Source: an uncultured Terriglobus sp.
GTDB taxonomy: Bacteria; Acidobacteriota; Terriglobia; Terriglobales; Acidobacteriaceae
Assembly: GCA_937871605.1 (NCBI GenBank)
Contig: CALMRM010000012.1
Coordinates: forward strand, 1 to 25,975
DNA length: 25,975 bases
Direction: 5' to 3'
In this document: positions 7,488-14,840 of the stretch, piece by piece
Layout of the letters: the number at the start of each line of letters is the position of its first letter
How positions within the stretch are numbered: position 1 is the stretch's first letter
Position numbers and translations under genes: made by a program
Notes under the pieces: model-generated
The model's database searches: none
Seen by the model: the letters and a program-made list of their open reading frames with translations, nothing else
What the model was told of the DNA's origin: nothing

Positions 7488-8582
7488 CTACGGTTTGGTT
7501 TTCGCATAGCAGGCGGCTATTTTCTGCGCCTGTGCCACCGTCTCGTAGCCCAGCGCGGGCAAGGTGTCGCCGTAGCCATGCAAATGTGTGTAGCGCAGCA
7601 CGAACATGGCACCGGACTCCGCAATCGCCTGCTGGATGGAGGCGGCTCCATTCTCTTTGGCCATGGCCTGCGCCATCACGTACCCCAGGCCGTAGAGTTC
7701 CTGGTAGCCGTAGAAGTTGGCGGCGTATACCTCGTCGGGCGTCACAGCGGCTCCGGTTGCCAGACCATGTACTGACAGCTCCAACTGGGTGACGTGCAGC
7801 TTCACTAGGCTGACGTTCTTTGCAAAGTCGGTACGTTCGTTCGCCGTGGGTTCGTCCGTGCCCTGTGCAGGCAGCGCCAGCATGTCCCCCACAAAGGCGG
7901 CGGTGCCCTCCATCTCCAGAGAACGCAGCAGGTCGCCAATGGCTGTGCCATCGGGTTCCCGGTCGATGCAGGTGGCTGCAGCGTCGGGTGCCTTGTGCGC
8001 CGCCATCGCCAAACCCTGCACGGCATGGAACAGCTCGTGCTCCATGATGGTGGTGGCCAGAACCGCGGATGGGAACATGTGCAGGTTGAGAAAGAACTCC
8101 GGGTCGCCAAAGGCAAAGCCTCCGGCTGTGCCACCCACCACTACATAGCCGATCGCCTTGCCGTGGAGGTCTGGCGGTGTAAACTCTGCGATGCGCGCCT
8201 CGGCCGTGGCCAGCCGATGAGAGGCCGGGTCCTGCAGGGCGGCGAGTGCCTGCGCCGTCACTGCCGCGTGGTCCCGCACTTCATCAAAGTTGAACTTGCC
8301 CGGATCCTGGTAAGCACGGTCGTGGTGCGCCGCCGCAACCAGCGCCTTTGCAAATAACTCGTCTGTACCCGGCCTGCCGTACGACCGCGCTTTGCGAATG
8401 AGGCCCTGGTTGCCCGGCAGCTGCGCCGTTTTGAGCGCTGCCTGTAGGGTCAGGTTCGGGTTCTGCACCGCCTGCAGCACGGCGCGCGCGGCGTCGTCGT
8501 TGACGGTTACAGTGACGTTGCCAGCGGAGCACGCAACGGGTGCAGCGAGCAGCAGGAATGCGAGGATCCGCAAGAGGGTCAT
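7488..8582 (-). CDS. Exported DUF5700-like zinc metallopeptidase
   Basis: A 364-residue predicted zinc-dependent peptidase. Residues 1-19 are a signal peptide (MTLLRILAFLLLAAPVACSA); Cys18 makes a weak lipobox, so either a secreted form or a lipoprotein is possible. The zinc motif is HELFH at 182-186, preceded by TTIME, and a downstream EMEGTAAF segment (223-230) supplies a glutamate suited to be the third ligand. The arrangement fits the putative zinc peptidase family DUF5700. The C-terminal third is helical with several Tyr/Gly-rich stretches. Start is ATG at 8582; the ribosome site is weak. It is convergent with the third DUF2382 gene and transcribed alone. Substrate is unknown. Confidence 0.72.
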   Translation of the reverse strand: MTLLRILAFLLLAAPVACSAGNVTVTVNDDAARAVLQAVQNPNLTLQAALKTAQLPGNQGLIRKARSYGRPGTDELFAKALVAAAHHDRAYQDPGKFNFDEVRDHAAVTAQALAALQDPASHRLATAEARIAEFTPPDLHGKAIGYVVVGGTAGGFAFGDPEFFLNLHMFPSAVLATTIMEHELFHAVQGLAMAAHKAPDAAATCIDREPDGTAIGDLLRSLEMEGTAAFVGDMLALPAQGTDEPTANERTDFAKNVSLVKLHVTQLELSVHGLATGAAVTPDEVYAANFYGYQELYGLGYVMAQAMAKENGAASIQQAIAESGAMFVLRYTHLHGYGDTLPALGYETVAQAQKIAACYAKTKP

Positions 8583-8655
8583 CGACCCGATGCTACCGGA
8601 TACCAGCGACGTTGGCTCCGGTGCAACACGCTCAGTAGAACCACAACACGTGCAA

Positions 8656-8700
8656 ACGCAGCAACGCCCGCGGAGGTGATTTCCGCGGGCGTTGCTGCGT
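8656..8700 (-). terminator. 19-bp perfect hairpin ending the ferritin-like operon
   Basis: Arms 8656-8674 and 8682-8700 are exact reverse complements around a 7-nt loop (GGTGATT). They begin ACGCAGCAACG and end CGTTGCTGCGT. The minus-strand transcript continues with TTTGC, a short T run. It lies 11 nt after the stop of the ferritin-like gene at 8711, so it most likely terminates that operon. Confidence 0.75.
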
Positions 8701-8710
8701 GGATTTTGGG

Positions 8711-9802
8711 TTAGATGAAGAGGCCGTTAAGCCCCTGCGGAAAGAAGCCGCCGGTGGCGATGGTGCCGGTGTTTGCACCACCCGCGGTGACGATGTTGAG
8801 CACCTGGGCCGTGCTGCGCCCAAACGAAATGGCAGGTGCGCTGGACGAAGCAGGGCCGGCGTCCACAATTTGCGTCGCCTGCACCTGGGTGGTGCTGTTG
8901 AGGGTCACGGTCTGCAGCGCCGTGCCGTAGTCGTCCGGGTTTGGATCCGTGGGGTTGCTGGGCGACTGCACCTTGGCCTGCGCCGCCGAGTTGCGGAACG
9001 CGGAGATGGCAGCCGTTGCGCCGCCCAGCGTTCCTCCCGGAGCGTAGGTCTGCATGGCATCTGCCACAGTAATCGAGTAGCGGATCAGACCCGCGTGGTA
9101 GGCCTCCACTGCGTGGATGCCAGCCGCCACCGGCAGGATCGTGGTTTTGCCGGTGATGAGTGGTGCCGCACCGTGGTATGCGGACACACCCACATCCTCG
9201 AAGATGTACGCGCCCACCAGGAAGTACGCCTCGTTGGCATAGGGGCTGTAGGGCCGCAGGCTGCTGGACACGCCCGCCGCGCCGGCCAGGGTATCAAACA
9301 GGGCTGGGGTCAGGTTGATGGCAGGCTGTGCCACGGCCAGCGAACCCAATGCCTGGCGCAGCAGCTGCACGTGCTTGCCCTCTTCTACCGCGGTCTCAAC
9401 GGCATAGGCTGCCAGCACTGGAGACGCAAACGGCACCTTGAAGCTGGCAGGGGCCGGTGCGCCGCTCACACCGCTGTTAGCAACGACGCCGCTGGTGGAG
9501 CCTTTGGGATTGTTGCCCAGAACGCCGGTAATGCCCAGCACAGGCGCGTTGGCCGCAGTGCTGGCTGCGTTGCCCACGTCAATGGTCGTGCCAAAGGCGG
9601 CAAGGTAGTAGAAGTTGGCTTCCAGGTATTCCAGGTTGAGGGCGAAGTTGAGGATGTCGTTGTCGGAGTAGACACCAACGGCAGACTGTGCGGCGGCCTG
9701 CTTTGGTGCAAGGGAAAGAGCGGCCAGGGCGGCGCCACCGGCCAGCAGGCTGCGCCTGCTGAGAACTACTGCATCGAGGAACTGTGTTTCTTGCGTCGGC
9801 AT
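8711..9802 (-). CDS. Tat-exported ferritin-like domain protein (soluble member)
   Basis: A 363-residue exported protein of the ferritin-like four-helix class (Ferritin_2/PF13668-like). Residues 15-22 are SRRSLLAG, a twin-arginine signal followed by an Ala-rich hydrophobic core and AAAQ cleavage region. The domain runs from about residue 45. Candidate metal ligands are visible in NFALNLEYLEANFYY, EEGKHVQLLRQALGS, YIFEDVGVSAY and HAVEAYHAGLIR. Such proteins may bind di-iron or manganese and act on oxidants or iron, but the activity of this subgroup is not known. ATG at 9802 is used because AAGGA lies seven bases upstream; the frame is open to 9865. It is 79 nt downstream of its paralogue in the same direction and is followed by a strong hairpin. 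Confidence 0.85.
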   Translation of the reverse strand: MPTQETQFLDAVVLSRRSLLAGGAALAALSLAPKQAAAQSAVGVYSDNDILNFALNLEYLEANFYYLAAFGTTIDVGNAASTAANAPVLGITGVLGNNPKGSTSGVVANSGVSGAPAPASFKVPFASPVLAAYAVETAVEEGKHVQLLRQALGSLAVAQPAINLTPALFDTLAGAAGVSSSLRPYSPYANEAYFLVGAYIFEDVGVSAYHGAAPLITGKTTILPVAAGIHAVEAYHAGLIRYSITVADAMQTYAPGGTLGGATAAISAFRNSAAQAKVQSPSNPTDPNPDDYGTALQTVTLNSTTQVQATQIVDAGPASSSAPAISFGRSTAQVLNIVTAGGANTGTIATGGFFPQGLNGLFI

Positions 9803-9809
9803 GATCGTG

Positions 9810-9814
9810 TCCTT
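9810..9814 (-). promoter_or_regulatory. Ribosome binding site AAGGA for the ferritin-like gene
   Basis: AAGGA on the minus strand, seven bases before the ATG at 9802. It favours this codon over the in-frame upstream start at 9865. Confidence 0.6.
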
Positions 9815-9881
9815 GAAGTGACTGATGCGGAACTGTCGAAGTAGAGCAACGAGACGTGGAGGCAAGACAGCAGCGTGATCG

Positions 9882-10979
9882 TTACGCGCTGGTCGTCTTG
9901 ATGTTCCCGTTCAGTCCATTCGGGAAGAAGGCCCCGGAGGACACACCTGCGCCGCCGCCTGTGCCGTACACAATGTGCAGCACCTGGCTGGGGGTGCGCG
10001 AGTAGCCGACCGCATTGGCCGCTGACGCCGCGACGACCGTGCTGGCTGGATACTGACCGTTGCTGGCGATCGTCATGGGAGCCAGGGTTAGCGCCGTCTC
10101 CATGCCGCCGCCCACGCTGGCGCGCAGGGCAGACACCTGGTTGGCTGTGGTGATCAGCGAGGCGTTCGGCTGGGCTCCGTTCACCACCGTGGAACCGATG
10201 CGCGTGATGGCCGAACGGACGTACGCGGCATGGTAGGCCTCCACGGCCTGGATACCGGCAGCGTAGTTCAGGTTGCTGGCAGAGGTCAGCGCAGGTGCGG
10301 CACCGCTGTACGCCGTCACGCCCACATCCTCAAAGATGAACGCACCGATCAGGAAGTTGTTGTAGCTGCTGTACGGGTTAAAGGTGCCAGCGATGCCGGC
10401 AGCGGTGGCTACCGCAGCGAAGGCTGAACCAATGTTCAGGTCAGGCATGCTCACGGCGGAGTTGCCCAGAGCTGCCCGCAGGAAGTTGACGTGGGCCAGT
10501 TCGTCGTACGCAATCTCATTGATGATCTGCTGCTGCAGTGTGGTGGTGCCAGCTACCTGCGCGCCGCCGCTGACATAGCCCGCCGCAAAGCCCGCGCTGT
10601 TGACCGGCAGGCCCGCACCAGTGGCTGCAAACAGGTAGAACGAGGCCTCAAGGTACTCAAGGTTGAGCGCGAAGTTCAGGTAGTCCACGTCTGACAGCGG
10701 GGCTGTGCCCGTTGCGCCGGTTGCTCCTGTCGCACCGGTGGTACCCGTTGCACCAGTGGCACCTGTTGCTCCAGTGGCTCCAGTCGCGCCGGTGGCACCT
10801 GTTGCTCCCGTCGCACCCGCGGGGCCTGTTGCTCCCGTTGCACCGGTCGCACCCATCGCGCCGGTTGAGCCGCAGCCCTCCAGCACAGAAACCGCGCCGA
10901 TCGCCCCCACGCCAGTCAGGAAGCTGCGCCGAGTCGCCGCGTCCACACCCCTCTTATAGAAGAACTCCAAGTCGTTCAC
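9882..10979 (-). CDS. Ferritin-like Tat lipoprotein with collagen-like stalk
   Basis: A 365-residue protein paralogous to its downstream neighbour. Residues 16-23 (TRRSFLTG) are a twin-arginine motif; the hydrophobic core runs into LEGC (33-36), a lipobox predicting lipidation at Cys36. About 18 consecutive Gly-X-Y triplets, nearly all Gly-Ala-Thr, then form a collagen-like stalk (about 37-93). The ferritin-like domain follows, with VDYLNFALNLEYLEASFYLF, ELAHVNFLRAALGNS, FIFEDVGVTAY and GIQAVEAYHAAYVR, so the candidate metal-ligand segments are intact. GTG at 10979 is the start because a perfect GGAGG lies eight bases upstream and the Tat motif begins soon after; an open frame reaches 11054 but adds nothing sensible. 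It is probably a membrane-tethered, possibly trimeric, metal-binding protein. First gene of a two-gene operon. Confidence 0.86.
   Translation of the reverse strand: MNDLEFFYKRGVDAATRRSFLTGVGAIGAVSVLEGCGSTGAMGATGATGATGPAGATGATGATGATGATGATGATGATGTTGATGATGATGTAPLSDVDYLNFALNLEYLEASFYLFAATGAGLPVNSAGFAAGYVSGGAQVAGTTTLQQQIINEIAYDELAHVNFLRAALGNSAVSMPDLNIGSAFAAVATAAGIAGTFNPYSSYNNFLIGAFIFEDVGVTAYSGAAPALTSASNLNYAAGIQAVEAYHAAYVRSAITRIGSTVVNGAQPNASLITTANQVSALRASVGGGMETALTLAPMTIASNGQYPASTVVAASAANAVGYSRTPSQVLHIVYGTGGGAGVSSGAFFPNGLNGNIKTTSA
10708..10872 (-). repeat. 9-nt period repeat encoding Gly-Ala-Thr triplets
   Basis: Roughly eighteen 9-nt units coding Gly-X-Y inside the ferritin-like lipoprotein gene. 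The units use different synonymous codons for Gly, Ala and Thr, so the repeat seems kept at protein level and is not just recent DNA slippage. Interruptions are Pro-Ala, Thr-Thr and Ala-Met variants. Confidence 0.9.
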
Positions 10980-11345
10980 GAGTGTTTCCTCCAAGCCGAA
11001 CTGTTTCCCATAGCTGAATGCCACACCGTGCAGGACATAGGCGAACGGGGCCAAGTAATACCGCAGCGATGTTCACCGTTGCAGCAGAAATTTCTAACGT
11101 GCGAGATGGAGCCTACCGGGATGTAACAAAGTAGAACAATAGCCAGCCCCTATCTCGAGTTGACCCGGCGAACAGCAGACTTCGTGAGACACGATGGGCC
11201 CTGCTGGAGAGTGGAGGCAAGTCCTGGGAAACTCTGCCGCTGCGTGGTGCGTCATTGCTGCATCCCACGCTGGCACAGTGAGCCACCCGGCAGGTCCACA
11301 CCGTCCTGGGTGTCGCGTATGGTGGGGTTGAGAGGCGTAACCCGA
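10980..11345. other. Divergent intergenic region, no gene recognised
   Basis: 366 nt between the divergently transcribed ferritin-like operon and the M61 peptidase gene. Both adjacent frames stay open into it, but the sequence does not look like protein. It must carry both promoters. I see no convincing -35/-10 pair, riboswitch or inverted repeat. An A/T-richer patch at about 11120-11142 is the likeliest promoter area for the minus-strand operon. Confidence 0.5.
10988..10992 (-). promoter_or_regulatory. Ribosome binding site GGAGG for a GTG start
   Basis: GGAGG on the minus strand, eight bases before the GTG at 10979. It decides the start of the collagen-stalked ferritin-like gene. Confidence 0.75.
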
Positions 11346-13325
11346 ATGTACCTTCGCTCCACGTTGGCTGTTGTGCTTGCCCTTGCTGCTGTGTCGTCGG
11401 CGTCCGCGCAGACCCCGATCCGGATTACGGCCGATCTTTCCGAAGCGCCGCGGCGCCTGTACCACGCTGAAGTGGATATCCCGGTGAAGGCTGGGCCGGT
11501 GACGCTGACCACGCCGAAGTGGATTCCCGGCAACCATCGGCCGACCGGGCCGGTGGACGACATTGCCGGTGTGGTGTTTACGGCCAACGGGCAGGTGCTG
11601 CCCTGGCGGCGCGATGATGTGGATCTGTACGAGTTCCACGTGACAGTGCCCAAGGGCGTGACCAACCTCCACGCGCACCTGGACGCCATTGTGCACGCGC
11701 GCGTGAGCGACCACATGGCCGTGCTGGAGTGGGAGAAGCTCCTGCTGTACCCGGTAGGCCCGGTCACGAAGGACCTGCCGATCCAGCCCAGCGTGACCGT
11801 GCCCGCAGGTTGGGGCACCGGCACTGCGCTGCAGCCCACCGGCACCGTGCCCTCGCCGCCAGCGACCGGCGTGAACGAGGCCGACCACGGCCCCACGCCG
11901 GGCGCAGTCACCACGCAGTATGCCGTTACGAACGTGGAGCAACTGGAAGACTCGCCCGTGATCACGGGGCAGTATTTTCACGAGTATCCGCTGGCACCGG
12001 AGATGCCGGTGAAGCACTACCTGGATGTGGTGGCGGACCAGGCGGCCGATGCGGAGATTCCAGCGCCGCTGCTGGCTGACGCAGCCAACCTGGTTCGCGA
12101 GGCGCAGGCGGCCTATGGCTCGTACCACTACGGCACGTACCACTTTCTGCTGACGCTGTCGGATGTGGCGGGCGGCGAAGGCCTGGAGCATGGCCAGTCG
12201 TCGGACAACGGCGAGGGCGAGAAATCCTTCAGCCGAGCGGATGCGGGTGATGACCTGCTGGCACACGAGTACACGCATAGCTGGAACGGCAAGTATCGCC
12301 GCCCGGCCCGGCTGAACCAGCCCACCTTTGCACCGGCGGAACAGGGCGACCTCCTGTGGGTGTACGAGGGCATGACGCAGTACATGGGCAACGTGCTGGC
12401 AGCGCGCAGCGGCTTCCGCAGCATGGACCAGTACATTCAGAACATTGCCAACGACTATGCCACGCTGGACAACAAGGCGGGCCGCGACTGGCGATCGACC
12501 GAGGACACGGCGATCGCGGCCAGCATCCTGCGCGGCGGGCAGCCGGAGTGGTCGAACTGGAAGCGCGGGCAGGACTACTACCAGGAAGGCCTGCTGGTGT
12601 GGATGGATATCGATACCAAGATTCGCGAGTTGACCGGCGGCAAGAAGTCGCTGACCGACTTTCAGAAGATCTTCCTGGGCAAGGGCGGCAACACCGGCCC
12701 GCTGATCGTTGGCTACGAGAGGCCGGAGCTGATCGCTGACCTGAACAGCGTGGCCCCGTTTGACTGGGGCAAGCTCTTGCACGACAAGGTGGACATGCCT
12801 ACCGAACACGCCGACATGGACGGCATCACGCGCGGCGGCTGGAAGTTGGTCTACCAGGACCACCCGGTGCGCACCGGCCGACGCGGTGGTGCTGAGCCAG
12901 AGGGTGCCTCGAACGCAGGTGACTGGTACTCGGTCGGCCTGCGCTTTGCGGGCGGCGGTCCTGGCGGCAGGCCACGCGGCGGGGCGGAGCCATCGGGCAC
13001 CATCGCCGACGTACGGTATGGCGGCCCCGCCGACCATGCGCGCCTCTACCCCGGCCAGCGCGTGATCTCAGTGAATGGCAAGGAGTTCAGCGCCGAGGCG
13101 ATGAACGAGGCCATCCGGAAAGCGAAGAGCGACACGGCGTCCATTCACCTGATCGTCGAGCACGAGGGAGCAGTGACACCCGTCGACCTGGACTACCACG
13201 ACGGCGAACGCTACCCCGCGCTGCAGCGCGTGGAGGGCACGCCGAACTACCTGGCAGACATTGCGAAGCCGCTGGCAGTTGCAGGATCAGGAGGAGCGCA
13301 GACAGCTGCACCGGCGAAGCCGTAA
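11346..13325 (+). CDS. M61 family glycyl aminopeptidase-like metallopeptidase with PDZ domain
   Basis: A 659-residue exported zinc peptidase. Signal peptide at 1-21 (MYLRSTLAVVLALAAVSSASAQ). The N-terminal beta-sandwich of family M61 covers about 25-180 and contains WIPGNHRPTGPVDDI, a typical M61 segment. The zinc site is HEYTHSWNGK (His307, Glu308, His311) with the third ligand Glu341 in LLWVYEGMTQYMG. A PDZ domain lies at about 535-625 (GGPADHARLYPGQRVISVNG). All catalytic residues are intact. The ATG at 11346 is preceded by GAGAGG and begins the signal peptide; the frame is open to 11160 without a plausible protein. M61 enzymes favour N-terminal Gly or Ala; exact substrates here are unknown. 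Transcribed alone. Confidence 0.92.
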   Translation: MYLRSTLAVVLALAAVSSASAQTPIRITADLSEAPRRLYHAEVDIPVKAGPVTLTTPKWIPGNHRPTGPVDDIAGVVFTANGQVLPWRRDDVDLYEFHVTVPKGVTNLHAHLDAIVHARVSDHMAVLEWEKLLLYPVGPVTKDLPIQPSVTVPAGWGTGTALQPTGTVPSPPATGVNEADHGPTPGAVTTQYAVTNVEQLEDSPVITGQYFHEYPLAPEMPVKHYLDVVADQAADAEIPAPLLADAANLVREAQAAYGSYHYGTYHFLLTLSDVAGGEGLEHGQSSDNGEGEKSFSRADAGDDLLAHEYTHSWNGKYRRPARLNQPTFAPAEQGDLLWVYEGMTQYMGNVLAARSGFRSMDQYIQNIANDYATLDNKAGRDWRSTEDTAIAASILRGGQPEWSNWKRGQDYYQEGLLVWMDIDTKIRELTGGKKSLTDFQKIFLGKGGNTGPLIVGYERPELIADLNSVAPFDWGKLLHDKVDMPTEHADMDGITRGGWKLVYQDHPVRTGRRGGAEPEGASNAGDWYSVGLRFAGGGPGGRPRGGAEPSGTIADVRYGGPADHARLYPGQRVISVNGKEFSAEAMNEAIRKAKSDTASIHLIVEHEGAVTPVDLDYHDGERYPALQRVEGTPNYLADIAKPLAVAGSGGAQTAAPAKP

Positions 13326-13365
13326 GCACTTCGCTGGGCAGGATGCAACGGTCGTCATACCTATA

Positions 13366-13395
13366 TTGACCGACTCAGACACGTAGTGATTTAGT
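13366..13395 (+). promoter_or_regulatory. Candidate promoter giving a leaderless HNH transcript
   Basis: TTGACC (13366-13371), an 18-nt spacer and TTTAGT (13390-13395). The -10 ends only six bases before the ATG at 13402, which would put the transcript start at or near the start codon. No Shine-Dalgarno sequence is present, which fits a leaderless message. An overlapping TATATT at 13362-13367 is an alternative -10. Confidence 0.35.
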
Positions 13396-13401
13396 GTTGC
13401 A

Positions 13402-14748
13402 ATGCCTATCAACCTTGATGCATCAGGCCTGCTCCTACTGGAGTACCTCATCCGCATTGCACCTAGTGCGGATCCAAAGACGCTCAGCGGATTCCCAACC
13501 TACTCTGAAGTTCACAAGGCTTTGGGTCTTCAGATGCTCGGGAGAACATGGGGAGACAGCCTTGATCGCCAAGGTATGGGCACGCTTGCTGAGTGGGCGC
13601 AGGACAACGGCTACCCAGCGGTGACCGGTTTCATCATTTCCGGTGAAACACGTCAGCCAGCCGCTGGGTACTTCAGACTTTACGGAAAGGATCCTAACGC
13701 TGACTGGTCCTGGTGGCTTTCGCAGGTAGCTGCAGCGAAGGCATATTCTTGGCCTCGATCCGGTATACCAGTGCCAACTTCGAGCAACGAGAGGAAACCA
13801 GATCAAAGGCAGGATGCTCGCACACTGGCTGATTTAGCTTTGACGAACAGTCGTTTCTTCCTGAAATCAGAATGGGGTCCAATTTCTGATAAGTGGCCCG
13901 CGCTTAGTTTTTCAAAGCGTTCCGTTGGTGCCTACCTCAACCGCGAGTACAACAGTACGCGCGACTTCATTGTTTATGCAGGCACGAGTAACCCAGAGCG
14001 GACAGAAGTACGTGGCTATCGTCAACGCCTACTATCCGTGCTGATTGCAGAGCCGGGCGAGCCGATCGCTACTGAGAAGCTGGTTCCATGGGACAGTTGG
14101 CAAGACGCGCGCCGGAAGCACGCCAAGGATTGGCCGTTCTCATTTGGGGTCCGGGCAGCCTGGGATCTGAATGATCTGCCAAGAGCGACCGATGTGACTC
14201 CTGTGGCGTACCGCGCGATGGGGATACGCAGCAACTGGGGCGGCGTGGTTGAAATTCTTGGCGACGAACGTGAATCGTTGAAGTCACTCTCGGTTCGATG
14301 GGTTGAGCTACCGAATCGGGAAATCATGCAGAACACTGCGGTTCAGCGGGACCGAGTAAGAGAACTCCGTGAGAACCCGGCACTTAGTGGTGCACTAGCT
14401 CGACTTGAGGCCCTGGTGAAAGGAAGAATCGGCCCAAGTCGTACGGTTTGGAAGCAGACGCCCGCGCGTACTTTGCCCGCCGGGGTGAACCTTACCTTTC
14501 TACTTCAAGATAAGCTGACAGAGCAGAACAACCTTTGTGCTCTTTGCGGCAAGTTGATGAGGCTAGACACCACGAAGAAGCTTCTTCAGGTTTCGCCTGA
14601 CCGCATCGTGAGTACGGATCTATCGTACGGAAGTGACAATCTCCAGATCACGCATTTGGCTTGTAATCTCGCCAAGAACGATGGGTCGGCGGAAGATTTT
14701 GAGGAGTGGCTCGAGCTTGTGACTCAGAGTTCTATAGGCATTGACTGA
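13402..14748 (+). CDS. Solitary HNH endonuclease-like protein, candidate defence gene
   Basis: A 448-residue protein of unknown role. The C-terminus (about 372-440) is HNH-like: CALCG (Cys379, Cys382), SPDRI (Asp400, Arg401), LSYGSDNLQ and THLACNLAKN (His418, Cys421, Asn422). The N-terminal part (about 10-95) has ALGLQMLGRTWGDSLDRQG and NGYPAVTGFIISGETRQPAAG, a segment type I associate with standalone HNH or restriction-like proteins. The middle (about 170-300) is not recognised; it could be a DNA-reader domain. By eye the gene is less GC-rich than its neighbours and uses more A/T-ending codons, suggesting transfer. There is no ribosome site. No methylase, helicase or toxin lies beside it, so a type IV-like restriction role is only inferred. 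Confidence 0.7.
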   Translation: MPINLDASGLLLLEYLIRIAPSADPKTLSGFPTYSEVHKALGLQMLGRTWGDSLDRQGMGTLAEWAQDNGYPAVTGFIISGETRQPAAGYFRLYGKDPNADWSWWLSQVAAAKAYSWPRSGIPVPTSSNERKPDQRQDARTLADLALTNSRFFLKSEWGPISDKWPALSFSKRSVGAYLNREYNSTRDFIVYAGTSNPERTEVRGYRQRLLSVLIAEPGEPIATEKLVPWDSWQDARRKHAKDWPFSFGVRAAWDLNDLPRATDVTPVAYRAMGIRSNWGGVVEILGDERESLKSLSVRWVELPNREIMQNTAVQRDRVRELRENPALSGALARLEALVKGRIGPSRTVWKQTPARTLPAGVNLTFLLQDKLTEQNNLCALCGKLMRLDTTKKLLQVSPDRIVSTDLSYGSDNLQITHLACNLAKNDGSAEDFEEWLELVTQSSIGID

Positions 14749-14770
14749 GCAACTCTTACGGCTTGAAGTC

Positions 14771-14805
14771 AGACCAATGCAAGGATATTCCATGTTTGCT
14801 GGTCT
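14771..14805. terminator. Weak candidate terminator between convergent genes
   Basis: AGACCA(AT)GCAA pairs with TTGCTGGTCT, ten base pairs with a two-base bulge, followed by TTAAG on the plus strand. It lies between the HNH gene and the polymerase gene, which converge here. The stem is imperfect and the T run is short. Confidence 0.3.
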
Positions 14806-14840
14806 TTAAGCATGAGCTTACAGATCCAGCTGTAGCCCGC

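Noticed and set aside
8699..9844. 381-residue plus-strand frame opposite the ferritin-like gene
   Set aside because: It is antisense to a protein with clear Tat and ferritin-like motifs; the translation is Arg/Gly/Val-rich noise.
10705..10959. Plus-strand frame coding a Val-Ala-Pro repeat protein
   Set aside because: It is the antisense image of the collagen-like Gly-Ala-Thr repeat and has no ribosome site or signal of its own.
11160..11345. N-terminal extension of the M61 peptidase
   Set aside because: The signal peptide starts at the ATG at 11346, and the upstream translation is Cys/Arg/Trp-rich and unlike protein.
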